From assembly GCA_964035575.1 (NCBI GenBank), contig OZ037849.1, positions 1,488,001 through 1,552,000 on the forward strand: a DNA stretch of 64,000 nt, in the 5' to 3' direction. This DNA comes from Rhynchopus sp. YZ270_cl-10 (lineage: Eukaryota; Euglenozoa; Diplonemea; Diplonemida; Diplonemidae). The translations under genes were made by a program, and so were the position numbers. Of this stretch, positions 17,067 to 26,465 are shown piece by piece; the stretch's first letter is position 1, and the number at the start of each line of letters is the position of its first letter. Below the pieces are notes generated by a model. It was given only the letters and a program-made list of their open reading frames with translations. It searched no databases and was not told where the DNA came from.

Positions 17067-18845
17067 ATGACGAATGCTTTCATGCAGTGTCTCGACGCCG
17101 TGCTGTCCTTGGACGGCACACTGAGCGGTAAGGAGAAGGAGCGCCGCACACAGTTCCTCGTCCTGAACACTGCCGGTATATGTGCCACTTTCATGGGGGT
17201 GTTCTTGGCGTACCACGTGCAGTTGGCACATAAGTCGTATCTGGCAGGGACGGCGATAGCCTTGATTGGGTTCAGCACGTCGCTAGGCATGGTGCTGTGC
17301 AAGGTGCCGTTGACCACGAGTCGTGTGGTAGCCCCGTTGTATTTCGTCACAATTGGCATCATCCTGTGGGATTTGGATGCTCGGGCTGTCTCAGCGTCCA
17401 AATGGCCTGTGCTTGTGTTGATTATCGATGCCTTGCTTGTGATGCAGGTACACCGATATTACAGTCTAGGTCTTGTGTGTTTTATTGTAATGTGGTTGTT
17501 GCTGCTTGCTGTTGAGGAGAGCTTCAGGTTTGGTTTATACGACCTGCCAGGGTTGCCAGAGCAGGAGGGTAAGTACGGAAGGAAGTATTACAAAAACCTC
17601 CAATTTTCCTGTGAGAAGCTGCCGTGCCCAGGCGACTTTCCGCCTGCAACCCTTGGTTCAGCGCTGTCTGTCTTTGTGCTTGACTTCATCATCACACGGG
17701 GTTTTGCAACCGAGGTGCTGAAGGAGCAGGCATCAATGGAGAAGACAATCAACGCTGTGCAGGAGATTGCGTCGTTGCTCGCAAAGTACGACGTGGAGAA
17801 GGTGGCGGAGCTGCTGGAGGAGCATGAACATGAGCTGCCTGAGGGGATGACGGTGGCACTGCGTGCGTTGGAGGCGAACCTGCGGTCGTACAAAGCGTAC
17901 CTGCCACAGACATGTCTGCTTGTGGGTGAAGCTGCTGAAGATCAACAGAGCGAAGAACTTGCGCACTTTGCAAATGCTCCAGATCTGTCGGATTCTTCAC
18001 GAACAAGCGGAAGCATTCCTTCGCTGTGCACGCGGCATGTTGCTTTAGTACTGTCGTCTGTGAAGGCGACTCTGCTGACGGTGAACATCAAAGACACGTT
18101 GCGTCTGGTGGAGCAGGACAGTGCACACTTCTCCTCCTTCTTCACAACTCTTCTTCTGAAGACGTTGAAGGCAACAGAGTCATACCGTGGGATGGTGGAC
18201 GTGTTTGTGGGTGACAGGGTGCATTGCTCGTTCAACACGTCAAGGCAGTGTGCAAACCACGCCACCTCAGCACTGCACACAGCAACAATGCTGTTCAGAG
18301 GTTTGAAGCCGTCGCAGGTGAACATCGGTGTTGCGACTGGGAAGGTGCTGCGTGGTGACATGGGGTGTACTGTTATGCGTCGCTTCAGCATGGTGGGCAC
18401 ACTTGTGCGTGACGTGCATGGGATGGAACGTGCAGGACGTATCCTTGGCTGCGACGTGCTCTGCAACCGTATGTGCTTCAGCGACGCTGAGTGCGAACAC
18501 GAGATGCGCCTGATTCCGTGCAAGGTGGAAGTGTCTGCAACCTCTGACACACCCGAAGTGGTTGCCGAGCTTCTGCCTGACACTGCACCTTCAAGAGAAG
18601 CAACCGGCGAATGGATGTACCAGATCGAGAAGAACAAGAAGTGGGAGAACTACAACACAACAGTGCGGAAGTACCTGAAAGGCGATGTGTCTGCAGCCGC
18701 AGTTGAAGAGGCTGCACAAGATTGTCCTTGTGAACGGAGCCCTTTGAACGTGCATCCCTCGACAGTCAAGGGCGGTCTTCTGAGTGTGGCCTTGACACGA
18801 CCGTTGCGGGACACTGATACACATGCCTTTCAAGATGTGTTATAA
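17067..18845 (+). CDS. Cyclase gene 7: type B pseudocyclase with an A/B junction
   Basis: 592 residues from MTNAFMQCLD; the alternative start MQCLD at 17082 would align better with genes 8 and 9. Six helices and the CEKLPC cysteine pair are present. The linker reads IASLLAKYDVE, which is type A, then EKVAELLEEH, which is type B. The switch lies in the 11 bases TACGACGTGGA (17787-17797) that both types share. The single cyclase-like domain lacks the first metal Asp and the Asn/Arg pair. The tail ends DTDTHAFQDVL, unlike genes 3 and 4 from the same point. Predicted catalytically inactive. Confidence 0.85.
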   Translation: MTNAFMQCLDAVLSLDGTLSGKEKERRTQFLVLNTAGICATFMGVFLAYHVQLAHKSYLAGTAIALIGFSTSLGMVLCKVPLTTSRVVAPLYFVTIGIILWDLDARAVSASKWPVLVLIIDALLVMQVHRYYSLGLVCFIVMWLLLLAVEESFRFGLYDLPGLPEQEGKYGRKYYKNLQFSCEKLPCPGDFPPATLGSALSVFVLDFIITRGFATEVLKEQASMEKTINAVQEIASLLAKYDVEKVAELLEEHEHELPEGMTVALRALEANLRSYKAYLPQTCLLVGEAAEDQQSEELAHFANAPDLSDSSRTSGSIPSLCTRHVALVLSSVKATLLTVNIKDTLRLVEQDSAHFSSFFTTLLLKTLKATESYRGMVDVFVGDRVHCSFNTSRQCANHATSALHTATMLFRGLKPSQVNIGVATGKVLRGDMGCTVMRRFSMVGTLVRDVHGMERAGRILGCDVLCNRMCFSDAECEHEMRLIPCKVEVSATSDTPEVVAELLPDTAPSREATGEWMYQIEKNKKWENYNTTVRKYLKGDVSAAAVEEAAQDCPCERSPLNVHPSTVKGGLLSVALTRPLRDTDTHAFQDVL

Positions 18846-18951
18846 CATGACAGCTGTGGACCTTGCTATGATCTCTTTTTGACGTCTGAGCAGGCAATAA
18901 TGCTGTTTAGCGCAGGGTGAAAAGCGGGTCACACGGCTGCACACCAGTGGT

Positions 18952-18966
18952 GGTCTTTTCCAAGAC
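18952..18966 (+). promoter_or_regulatory. TTCC-loop hairpin after gene 7
   Basis: GTCTT, loop TTCC, AAGAC inside TGGTGGTCTTTTCCAAGACA, about 107 bases after the stop; five pairs. Confidence 0.5.
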
Positions 18967-19264
18967 ACATTGCAATATGGTGTGTGGGGCATATTAATCT
19001 TGTTAACCTTTATCTTGTGAAGACAAAGCGGAAAGCATAAAAGCACACAGACACAGTAGACTAGTGAATCAAACACGAAGCGTTTTTAGTACACATAGCT
19101 TTGACAACCCAGATCATCACTCCACTCCATATTCCTCTGCGCACTGGAGGTTGCCAAGAACTTTACGTATTTGTATTTCGTTCTGTGTTACCCAGGTGTC
19201 AGTGTTTTATCTCAATTTGTCAATTCACCACCAGCAGGACTTACACAGGGGTGTCGGGGGTAAG

Positions 19265-21418
19265 ATGCAGTGTCTCGACGCCGTGCTGTCCTTGGACGGC
19301 ACACTGAGCAAGCAGGAGAAGGAGAAACGCACACAGTTCTTCTTTTTCACAGTGCTGGGTCTGTTCGCAGCTCTGGCAGGCCTGGTGGTGTCCTACCCTG
19401 AGCAGAAGTCACACCCCGTGTATCTGTCCGGGTCGGGTATCGTGATAGCTGGTTTCAGCATTGCACTGTGTGCAGTGTTGTGCAGGGTGCGCCTGAGCAC
19501 AGCAGTTGTGGTGGGCACGTTGTACTTGCTCACTAGTGGTGCACTGCTGTGGGATTTGAACGCACGTACTCTATCTGATGTACAGTGGCCCCTGCTCGTT
19601 CTCGCTATCGACATGCTGCTTGTGATGCAGGTGCCCACACGGTACAGTCTGGGTCTTGTGTGTGTCATAGTCATGTGGTTGGTGGTGCTTGGTGCTGAGG
19701 AGAGCTTCAGGTTTGGTCTGTTCGATCTGCCCGGGTTGGCTAAGCAGGAAGGTAAGCACGGTAGGCACGACATGCAGAGAAGGCGCTTAGGCTGCGACGC
19801 TCTGCCATGTGCTGTGCCATCCTTTCCTTCCGTAAACCTGCTTTCGGCAATCGTTGTCTTTGTGATGGACTACTTGGTGACACGTGGTTTCGCACACGAT
19901 GTGCTGAAGGAGCAGGCATCAATGGAGCGGACGATCAACGCTGTGCAGGAGATTGCGTCGTTGCTCGCAAAGTACGACGTGGAAGGTGTGGCACGGATGC
20001 TTGCGGCACGTGGCTCAGAGCTGCCTGAGGAGATGTACGAGACGCTGCACACAATGGAGCAGAACCTGCGCCGCTACAAGCCCTACCTCCCTGCTGCGCT
20101 GTTTGAGGAGATGGAGGAACAGGACGGGATACAGCAGGGGCGTAGGTCTGTGGCACCACCTGGAGAAGACTGTGAAACAGCGACAATTGTGTTCACAGAC
20201 ATACGTGCATCAACATCGATCTGGGAACATGCACCTGAAGGGATGCGTGCTGGGCTGAAGATCCACAACACTGTGATACGCGAGGTGATGCAGATGTTTG
20301 GTGGGTACGAAGTCAAAACCATCGGTGATGCCTTCATGGTTGCCTTCACATCAACACAGGACGGGGTGAACTTTGGTCTGCGTGTGCACGAACTCCTGCG
20401 TGAAGCTGTCTGGCCTGATTCACTACTTGAGGATGCACCAATCTGTGCTGAACAGGGATCACTTTGGGGAGGACTGACTGTGCGCATTGGTGTGAACACA
20501 GGCCCTGTGACTGTGGAGGAGAACGCACTGACGGGACGGACAGACTACTTTGGCCACACAGTGAACGTTGCTGCACGCCTTGAGAGCACATGCAAGCCTG
20601 GTGCTGTGGCTATGCCTTGTGACCTGTACTCATCTGAGTGCAGGTCTTGCTCTGCTGTTGTTGGGGATGCGGAGGCACTGGACTTGAAGGGTGTGTCTGG
20701 GACAACATTTATTTGCTGTGTGTGGCCTTTGTCACTTGCGGGTCGCAAGCACAGTCCCCTCAAAGAACCTTCTGTGATGCTGAAGGGTGCACATGGTGTC
20801 GATGTTCAAGATTCCGACAGTGCGACCACCAACTCAACTTCGCTGTGTGCTGACAACTTCATTCCATCACTTCCGTTTGAGGCAACTGTTGGCACTGTGC
20901 ATCTTTCCGTTGGTGACGAGTGTGACCCTTCAGCACTGCACAACCTGAGCCTTGCCCTGACGAGAGTCACAGTGGCACTGGACCAGAACGGTGGGACCTT
21001 GGTGACGCTGCTTGGGAGCCGTGTCTGTGTTGGGTGGAACCTGACCCGGCCAGCACCTGCACACATGGAGAACGCAGTGCGGTTTGCACAACGCCTTTTG
21101 GGGACTGCAGTGCTGTCTGGTGCAGGGCTTGTGACGGGTTCGGTGCAGCACGGAGATGTTGGTGCTCGGAAGCAACGCTTTGTGACTGTGATGGGGCAGA
21201 CTGTGTACCGGAGCTGGGCGCTGTGCGACACGGCACGGGAGGGGAGGCAGTGTTTGTACGAACCTCCGTTGGGGACTGTGCTTCCTGCTGCGTTGAAGCT
21301 GGCACTGCAGGCTGCGGGCAAAGCACATGGGTTGTACCAGGTCATGAATTTGGAGTCCCGTTACAGCGAGTCAGTGGACGAGACCCCAGTGTACGCCTGC
21401 AGTGATAACAACTATTGA
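19265..21418 (+). CDS. Cyclase gene 8: type A six-helix adenylyl cyclase
   Basis: 717 residues from MQCLDAVLSL. The frame stays open upstream to 19064, but similarity to the family begins at MQCLD. Third membrane-module class, shared loosely with genes 9 and 10 (cysteines in LGCDALPC before helix 6). Cyclase domain 1 has D312, K351, D355, D427, N434 and R438. The second, degenerate cyclase domain is complete. The tail (YSESVDETPVYACSDNNY) resembles gene 5. The 18 bases before the ATG (GGGGTGTCGGGGGTAAG) are nearly identical to those of gene 9. Predicted active ATP cyclase. Confidence 0.88.
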   Translation: MQCLDAVLSLDGTLSKQEKEKRTQFFFFTVLGLFAALAGLVVSYPEQKSHPVYLSGSGIVIAGFSIALCAVLCRVRLSTAVVVGTLYLLTSGALLWDLNARTLSDVQWPLLVLAIDMLLVMQVPTRYSLGLVCVIVMWLVVLGAEESFRFGLFDLPGLAKQEGKHGRHDMQRRRLGCDALPCAVPSFPSVNLLSAIVVFVMDYLVTRGFAHDVLKEQASMERTINAVQEIASLLAKYDVEGVARMLAARGSELPEEMYETLHTMEQNLRRYKPYLPAALFEEMEEQDGIQQGRRSVAPPGEDCETATIVFTDIRASTSIWEHAPEGMRAGLKIHNTVIREVMQMFGGYEVKTIGDAFMVAFTSTQDGVNFGLRVHELLREAVWPDSLLEDAPICAEQGSLWGGLTVRIGVNTGPVTVEENALTGRTDYFGHTVNVAARLESTCKPGAVAMPCDLYSSECRSCSAVVGDAEALDLKGVSGTTFICCVWPLSLAGRKHSPLKEPSVMLKGAHGVDVQDSDSATTNSTSLCADNFIPSLPFEATVGTVHLSVGDECDPSALHNLSLALTRVTVALDQNGGTLVTLLGSRVCVGWNLTRPAPAHMENAVRFAQRLLGTAVLSGAGLVTGSVQHGDVGARKQRFVTVMGQTVYRSWALCDTAREGRQCLYEPPLGTVLPAALKLALQAAGKAHGLYQVMNLESRYSESVDETPVYACSDNNY

Positions 21419-21545
21419 TATAGGCACATGCATATGCGTCCCTTTGCAATGATTCTGTTCGAGCATTGTGCTATCATGTATGACCCTTTACAGGGCAGCG
21501 ATCTATTTACATAGTTCGGAGCAGTGTTTCAGTGGATAAAATTAG

Positions 21546-21565
21546 CCCACCTTGTTTAAGGTGGG
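21546..21565 (+). promoter_or_regulatory. Perfect hairpin after gene 8
   Basis: CCCACCTT, loop GTTT, AAGGTGGG: eight uninterrupted pairs, 128 bases after the stop. It occupies the place where other copies have the TTCC hairpin but has a different loop. Confidence 0.55.
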
Positions 21566-22060
21566 TGGATGTCTCGTACAGACTCCATAGTTCTGTTTGG
21601 CGTGCAAGGGCGCCATGCGAGATGCATTCAAGGTTCCTGTGTTGGCGTAGTGAGATTATGACACCTTTTTAATCTACTGATAAATGGGTTTGAAAATGAG
21701 CCATTTTTCATCCCAACGTTCCTGGATCAAATATTGTCATCTCTTCCGTGACCAACACCTGCGAGACGGGGGTGCATGTCCCCCATGCATGAGGGAAACG
21801 AGCTGTACACTATTTGCGAAACCTATGTCACCATTTTCATTCTGAGTAATAAGCGTGGAGCAGACTTTTGGGAACATATTTCTGCTGCAGGTTCACCTGC
21901 AACAGCCTTTGTTACTACTTTCTATCGTTTCCCGATACTACCTCCAAGGTTCTCGGCCAAGCGCATGTGTGCTTCTCTTCACGGTCTGCTCAGCAGGGCT
22001 GTGTTTCTCCTCTGTACATCCACGACCAATAGGTGCATACACGGGGGTGTCGGGGGTAAG
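21566..22060. other. Intergenic DNA before gene 9
   Basis: The frame of gene 9 is open back to 21776, but the translated segment has no similarity to other copies and is best read as untranslated. Nothing else recognised. Confidence 0.5.
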
Positions 22061-24196
22061 ATGCAGTGTCTTGATGGCGTGCTGTCCTTGGACGGCACAC
22101 TGACAGGTAAGGAGAAGGAGAAACGCATACAGTTCCTCATCTTCGCAGGCATGGGTACGTGCATCTGCTCCATAAGCACGACGGTTTCAGTCCATTTACA
22201 GCTCGCCCACCCGGTGTACGGGGTGGGCACCATCTTGGTGCTGATAGGGTTCATCACTGCGATAGCCACAGTGCTCTGCAGGAAGGCGCTGACCACAGCA
22301 GTCGTGGTGGGCACGTTGTACATTCTTACCGTCGGTGTGTTCATGTGGGATTTGAATTCACGTACGGTCTCGGACGTACAGTGGCCCCTGCTCATACTCG
22401 TCATCGACATGCTGCTTGTGATGCAGGTGCCCACACGATACAGTGTTGGGCTGGTGTGTGTGATAGTTATGTGGTTGGTGGTGCTTGGTGCTGAGGAGAG
22501 CTTCAGGTTTGGTCTGTTTGACCTGCCAGGGTTGCCGCCGCAAGTGGGCAATTACGGAAGGGACCACTTTCGCAGAGAGAGGTTGGATTGCGTGAACCTG
22601 CCCTGCGCAATACCTTTTCCTTCTCCTGCACGCATGCTTCCAGCTATAAGTGTCTTTGTGATTGACTTCATCGTGACACGTGGTTTCGCACGCCAAGTAC
22701 TGAAGGAGCAGGAAGCAATGGAGCGGACGATCAACGCTGTGCAGGAGATTGCGTCGTTGCTCGCAAAGTACGACGTGGAAGGTGTGGCACGGATGCTTGC
22801 GGCACGTGGCTCAGAGCTGCCTGAGGAGATGTACGAGACGCTGCAGACAATGGAGCAGAACCTGCGCCGCTACAAGCCCTACCTCCCTGCTGCGCTGTTT
22901 GAGGAGATGGAGGAGGAGGAGAGGCGACAGAGCTGTGATCCTGAGCACATGTCTGTGGCACCACCTGGAGAAGAGAGTGAAACAGCAACCATCGTGTTCA
23001 CAGACATACGTGCATCAACATCGATGTGGGAACATGCACCTGAAGGGATGCGTGCTGGGCTGAAGATCCACAACACTGTGATACGCGAGGTGATGCAGAT
23101 GTTTGGTGGGTACGAAGTCAAAACCATCGGCGATTCCTTCATGGTTGCCTTCGCATCAACACAGGACGGGGTGAACTTCGGTCTGCGTGTGCACGAACTC
23201 CTGCGTGAAGCTGTCTGGCCTGATTCGCTACTTGAGGATGCACCAATCTGTGCTGAACAGGGATCACTTTGGGGAGGACTGACTGTGCGCATTGGTGTGA
23301 ACACAGGCCCTGTGAGTGTGGAGGAGAACGCACTGACGGGACGGACAGACTACTTTGGCCACACAGCGAACGTTGCTGCACGCCTTGAGAGCACATGCAA
23401 GCCTGGTGCTGTTGCCATCCCCTCTGACCTGTACACATCTGAGTGCAGGTCTTGCTCTGCTGTTGTTGGGGATGCGGAGGCACTGGACTTGAAGGGTGTG
23501 TCTGGGACAACGTTTGTGTGTTGTGTGTGGCCTTTGTCACTTGCGGGTCGCAAGCACAGTCCCCTCAAAGAACCTTCTGTGATGCTGAAGGGTGCGCATG
23601 GTGTCGATATGCAAGATTCCGACAGTGCGAACACCAACTCAACTTCGCTGTGTGCTGACAGCTTCATTCCATCACTTCCGTTTGAGGCAACTGTTGGCAC
23701 TGTGCATCTTTCCGTTGGTGACGAGTGTGACCCTTCAGCACTGCACAACCTGAGCCTTGCCCTGACGAGACTCACAGTGGCACTGGACCAGAACGGTGGG
23801 ACTTTGGTGACGCTGCTTGGGAGCCGTGTCTGTGTTGGGTGGAACCTGACCCGGCCAGCACCTGCACACATGGAGAACGCAGTGCGGTTTGCACAACGCC
23901 TTTTGGGGACTGCAGTGCTGTCTGGTGCAGGGCTTGTGACGGGTTCGGTGCAGCACGGAGATGTTGGTGCTCGGAAGCAACGCTTTGTGACTGTGATGGG
24001 GCAGACTGTGTACCGGAGCTGGGCGCTGTGCGACACGGCACGGGAGGGGAGGCAGTGTTTGTACGAACCTCCGTTGGGGACTGTGCTTCCTGCTGCGTTG
24101 AAGCTGGCACTGCAGGCTGAGGGCAGAGCACATGATGGGTTGTACCAGGTCCTTGCGATGGAGCGTAGGTACTATGAAGAGATGGAGAACACGTGA
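22061..24196 (+). CDS. Cyclase gene 9: type A six-helix adenylyl cyclase
   Basis: 711 residues from MQCLDGVLSL. The membrane module is distinct (LQLAHPVYGVGTILVLIGF). The linker before the first cyclase domain is two residues longer than in gene 2 and reads EEEERRQSCDPEHMSVAPPG, a form shared with gene 10. All six key residues of an ATP-specific class III cyclase are present; the block reads GDSFMVAF instead of GDAFMVAF, and HTAN replaces HTVN beside the catalytic Asn. The degenerate second domain is full length. The 3' flank shares the hairpin and a GCTTGGACTTCTGTTGTTTT stretch with gene 1. Confidence 0.88.
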   Translation: MQCLDGVLSLDGTLTGKEKEKRIQFLIFAGMGTCICSISTTVSVHLQLAHPVYGVGTILVLIGFITAIATVLCRKALTTAVVVGTLYILTVGVFMWDLNSRTVSDVQWPLLILVIDMLLVMQVPTRYSVGLVCVIVMWLVVLGAEESFRFGLFDLPGLPPQVGNYGRDHFRRERLDCVNLPCAIPFPSPARMLPAISVFVIDFIVTRGFARQVLKEQEAMERTINAVQEIASLLAKYDVEGVARMLAARGSELPEEMYETLQTMEQNLRRYKPYLPAALFEEMEEEERRQSCDPEHMSVAPPGEESETATIVFTDIRASTSMWEHAPEGMRAGLKIHNTVIREVMQMFGGYEVKTIGDSFMVAFASTQDGVNFGLRVHELLREAVWPDSLLEDAPICAEQGSLWGGLTVRIGVNTGPVSVEENALTGRTDYFGHTANVAARLESTCKPGAVAIPSDLYTSECRSCSAVVGDAEALDLKGVSGTTFVCCVWPLSLAGRKHSPLKEPSVMLKGAHGVDMQDSDSANTNSTSLCADSFIPSLPFEATVGTVHLSVGDECDPSALHNLSLALTRLTVALDQNGGTLVTLLGSRVCVGWNLTRPAPAHMENAVRFAQRLLGTAVLSGAGLVTGSVQHGDVGARKQRFVTVMGQTVYRSWALCDTAREGRQCLYEPPLGTVLPAALKLALQAEGRAHDGLYQVLAMERRYYEEMENT

Positions 24197-24203
24197 GTGT
24201 GTT

Positions 24204-24223
24204 GTGCCAATTTCCATTGTGCA
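24204..24223 (+). promoter_or_regulatory. TTCC-loop hairpin after gene 9
   Basis: GTGC, CAAT, loop TTCC, ATTG, T, GCA: as gene 1 but without the outermost pair; eight bases after the stop. Confidence 0.6.
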
Positions 24224-24790
24224 TTTGCAGAGCTCGATTGTGATGCGGCTTGGACTTCTGTTGTTTTTGTGCCCCTCCTCCTGTTTTTGCCTCGGATGGT
24301 TGTTTCCCTTCTGAGACCTCTCCTAAGATCCTCTTCAGGAACTGGGAAGTATGTTTCCACATATTTCAGCCTTTTTATACGTACATTACGACAGTTCTTA
24401 TTTGTGTACCCATTTGTAGCTCCTACATACTAACCTCTCGGTGACAGTTTTTCTTTTTCTACTGCCAAATGAGTCTGTTTTCCTTGTGTACGAGTATGCA
24501 ATACGTCTGGAAATGAAAGACGCGTTCTTCGGTTGCCATGAGTTTTACCGTTTTCCCCTTCCCCCCTTTTGTGCTCCACCTCTCCCCAGTACTTCAGGAC
24601 GCGGGTTTTCGGGGTATTTCGGGACTTTTGGGGTTTGAAAAAAAAAAAGAGTATGTTTTCCTTTTCCTTTTCTGGTTTGTGGAACAAACATTGAAACTCA
24701 ACCCCCAACTCCCTCCGCCACTGATTCACCCCCCTTCACACCCCTTCAACGACCTCTGTACAGGGAACGGAACACCACACAAGACACACT
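24224..24790. other. Intergenic DNA between the array and the next gene
   Basis: Contains the end of the shared gene 1/9 3' flank, a 168-base dispersed repeat, and a C-rich pyrimidine lead (24700-24757) ending CTGTACAG, a candidate acceptor for the following gene. No gene seen. Confidence 0.6.
24488..24655 (+). repeat. 168-base dispersed repeat (partner 47674-47840)
   Basis: Starts GTACGAGTATGCAATACGTC and ends in an A-run plus GAGTATG. The copy at 47674-47840 has the same orientation and differs at a few positions. No terminal inverted repeats were seen, and one end is A-rich. Possibly a short retroposed unit. Confidence 0.7.
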
Positions 24791-25900
24791 ATGGTGCAGG
24801 CAGCTTGGCGCCGTTTGTTCATGGTTCCCGTCATCATCGGGACGTACTTCTGGGCGGTGCATCTGTTCACGACTGGCGTGGAGGTGCTGGAGGCCTTGCC
24901 GTTCCCTGCGCGGGAGAACGAGGCACTGAAGCCGTCGTTCGCGGACACCGTGGACGTGCTGCAACGTCGTGCGGCGTACGTCGCGCTGCTCCCGGTCAAT
25001 GCCGTGGCACGCATCGCCACGCACCCTGCGGCAGTCACCTTCGCTGCCGAATACGGCTTTCTCTGCTGCTACGGCACGCTTCTCCTTGTGCTCCTCTTCT
25101 CACGGCGTGGAGGTGGGCCCGTCTACGCACTGCTGACAGTTGTCTCCGGCAGTGCAGTGGGTCTTGCGTTGTGCAACTATGTGCTGCCGATGATAAGTCT
25201 CCCTTCGCAAGCCTTCTCCAACCGAAGTGCGACCAAAAACGCAAAGCTTAGAAGCCGGAAGCACTTCACCGCACATCTCCCAACGACACCTTTGGTACTG
25301 TATTCTGCCATTCTTGCGGTGATATCGCTTGGGTTAGCTTCGGCAGCCTTTTTTAGCTTTTCGACAATATCTTGCATTGAAATTGGTGTGCTGTGCACCA
25401 CAGTTTTTCCCTTGATTTTGGTGTCGACTGTTGTATGGCATCGGGCAGGCAGTGGGGACATCGTTGTCAACGACCCGAGGATGTTGTTGTGGGGCTGGGT
25501 GCTGCTGGGTGCGGTTGTGTCGTACGCGACGCGGATGGCGTCGGGGGGGCTTCTGAGGGGGATCATAGCTGGGAAGCGGGACCTATGGGGAAATGCCGAG
25601 GAGCTGCTGCTGCCTGTGGTGGGTGGGTCGAGCAACGTCCCCGCCCTGGGCTATCTTGCCTTTGCAGCGCAGGTAGGCACGATGTCGATGTCGACGTTCC
25701 TCTTCTCGCTCTTCGATGAGGACACACAGCTCAGCCTGCCCGCCAGACTCGCCTTGCTCCCGTTGCATGTGCTTGCCCCGACCCTAGCAGTGCCACTCAC
25801 CTTCGCACTGCGTGGTTGTGCAGACTCAGCGTACGATACAGCGTACAACGAGGTACTGCAGGCAGAAGGGAAAAAGGGTGGGTCGAAGAAAAAGAATTAG
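24791..25900 (+). CDS. Polytopic membrane protein of unknown function
   Basis: 369 residues, not recognised. About eight hydrophobic segments lie at roughly 10-27, 86-104, 110-133, 167-188, 194-215, 231-247, 284-303 and 316-340. A charged cytosol-like loop (140-160, SATKNAKLRSRKH) separates the first three from the rest. The last four residues are KKKN, which fits the dilysine KKXX signal for retrieval to the endoplasmic reticulum, so an ER location is a reasonable guess. The start is supported by a pyrimidine-rich leader and by GACACACTATG, also found at the start of the hydrolase gene at 60795. The base composition resembles the other genes. Confidence 0.75.
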   Translation: MVQAAWRRLFMVPVIIGTYFWAVHLFTTGVEVLEALPFPARENEALKPSFADTVDVLQRRAAYVALLPVNAVARIATHPAAVTFAAEYGFLCCYGTLLLVLLFSRRGGGPVYALLTVVSGSAVGLALCNYVLPMISLPSQAFSNRSATKNAKLRSRKHFTAHLPTTPLVLYSAILAVISLGLASAAFFSFSTISCIEIGVLCTTVFPLILVSTVVWHRAGSGDIVVNDPRMLLWGWVLLGAVVSYATRMASGGLLRGIIAGKRDLWGNAEELLLPVVGGSSNVPALGYLAFAAQVGTMSMSTFLFSLFDEDTQLSLPARLALLPLHVLAPTLAVPLTFALRGCADSAYDTAYNEVLQAEGKKGGSKKKN

Positions 25901-26465
25901 GGAAGAAAAAAGGTGAGATGATGGGGTACTCAAGAAAATGTGTGTGTTTTTTTTGTGGGATTTTTAGCTGGTTGAATGAATTTGAGGACAAAATGAAAAA
26001 TGATGAAAAAAGGTGGCACATTGAGTCCTACACCGCAGATATTTCAAAAAGAAAGAACTGGGGACGATTTAGTTCTGACCATGACCATTTAATCAGGTAG
26101 ATTGTCAACAACTAATAGGATGATAGACCTTCTTTTTCAATGGAATTTAAAAAAACGTATCTAACAAATAACGAAGGGGGGAGACAAAAAAAACTTAAAA
26201 AACCCGGTCTGTGAGACTGTCAAAAGAAAACTACGCAAAAACCCCTCCCCAACCATCCCCATTTTTCTACCTATTTTCCTCTCATATCCCCCAACTCTCC
26301 ACAGGGCCATACCACCCACCCCACCCCTTTCTCCTCACCCCACCCCTTATTGTCCCTCCACCACTCCGTGGACTCTTACCCTCTTTTCTTTCTTCACCTC
26401 TCTCTTTCCTTCTCCTTTCCTCCTTTTTTCTTGGATTTTCTCTCTCAAAACCTAAATAAAAAAAA
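25901..26465. other. Intergenic DNA before the RING gene
   Basis: AT-rich in the first half, then a long C/T-rich tract (26231-26450) that looks like a polypyrimidine lead. No gene seen. Confidence 0.6.

Noticed and set aside
19247-19264. Splice-donor-like GGGGGTAAG just before the ATG of genes 8 and 9
   Set aside because: The reading frame continues intact from the adjacent ATG and no acceptor is needed; it is treated as leader sequence.
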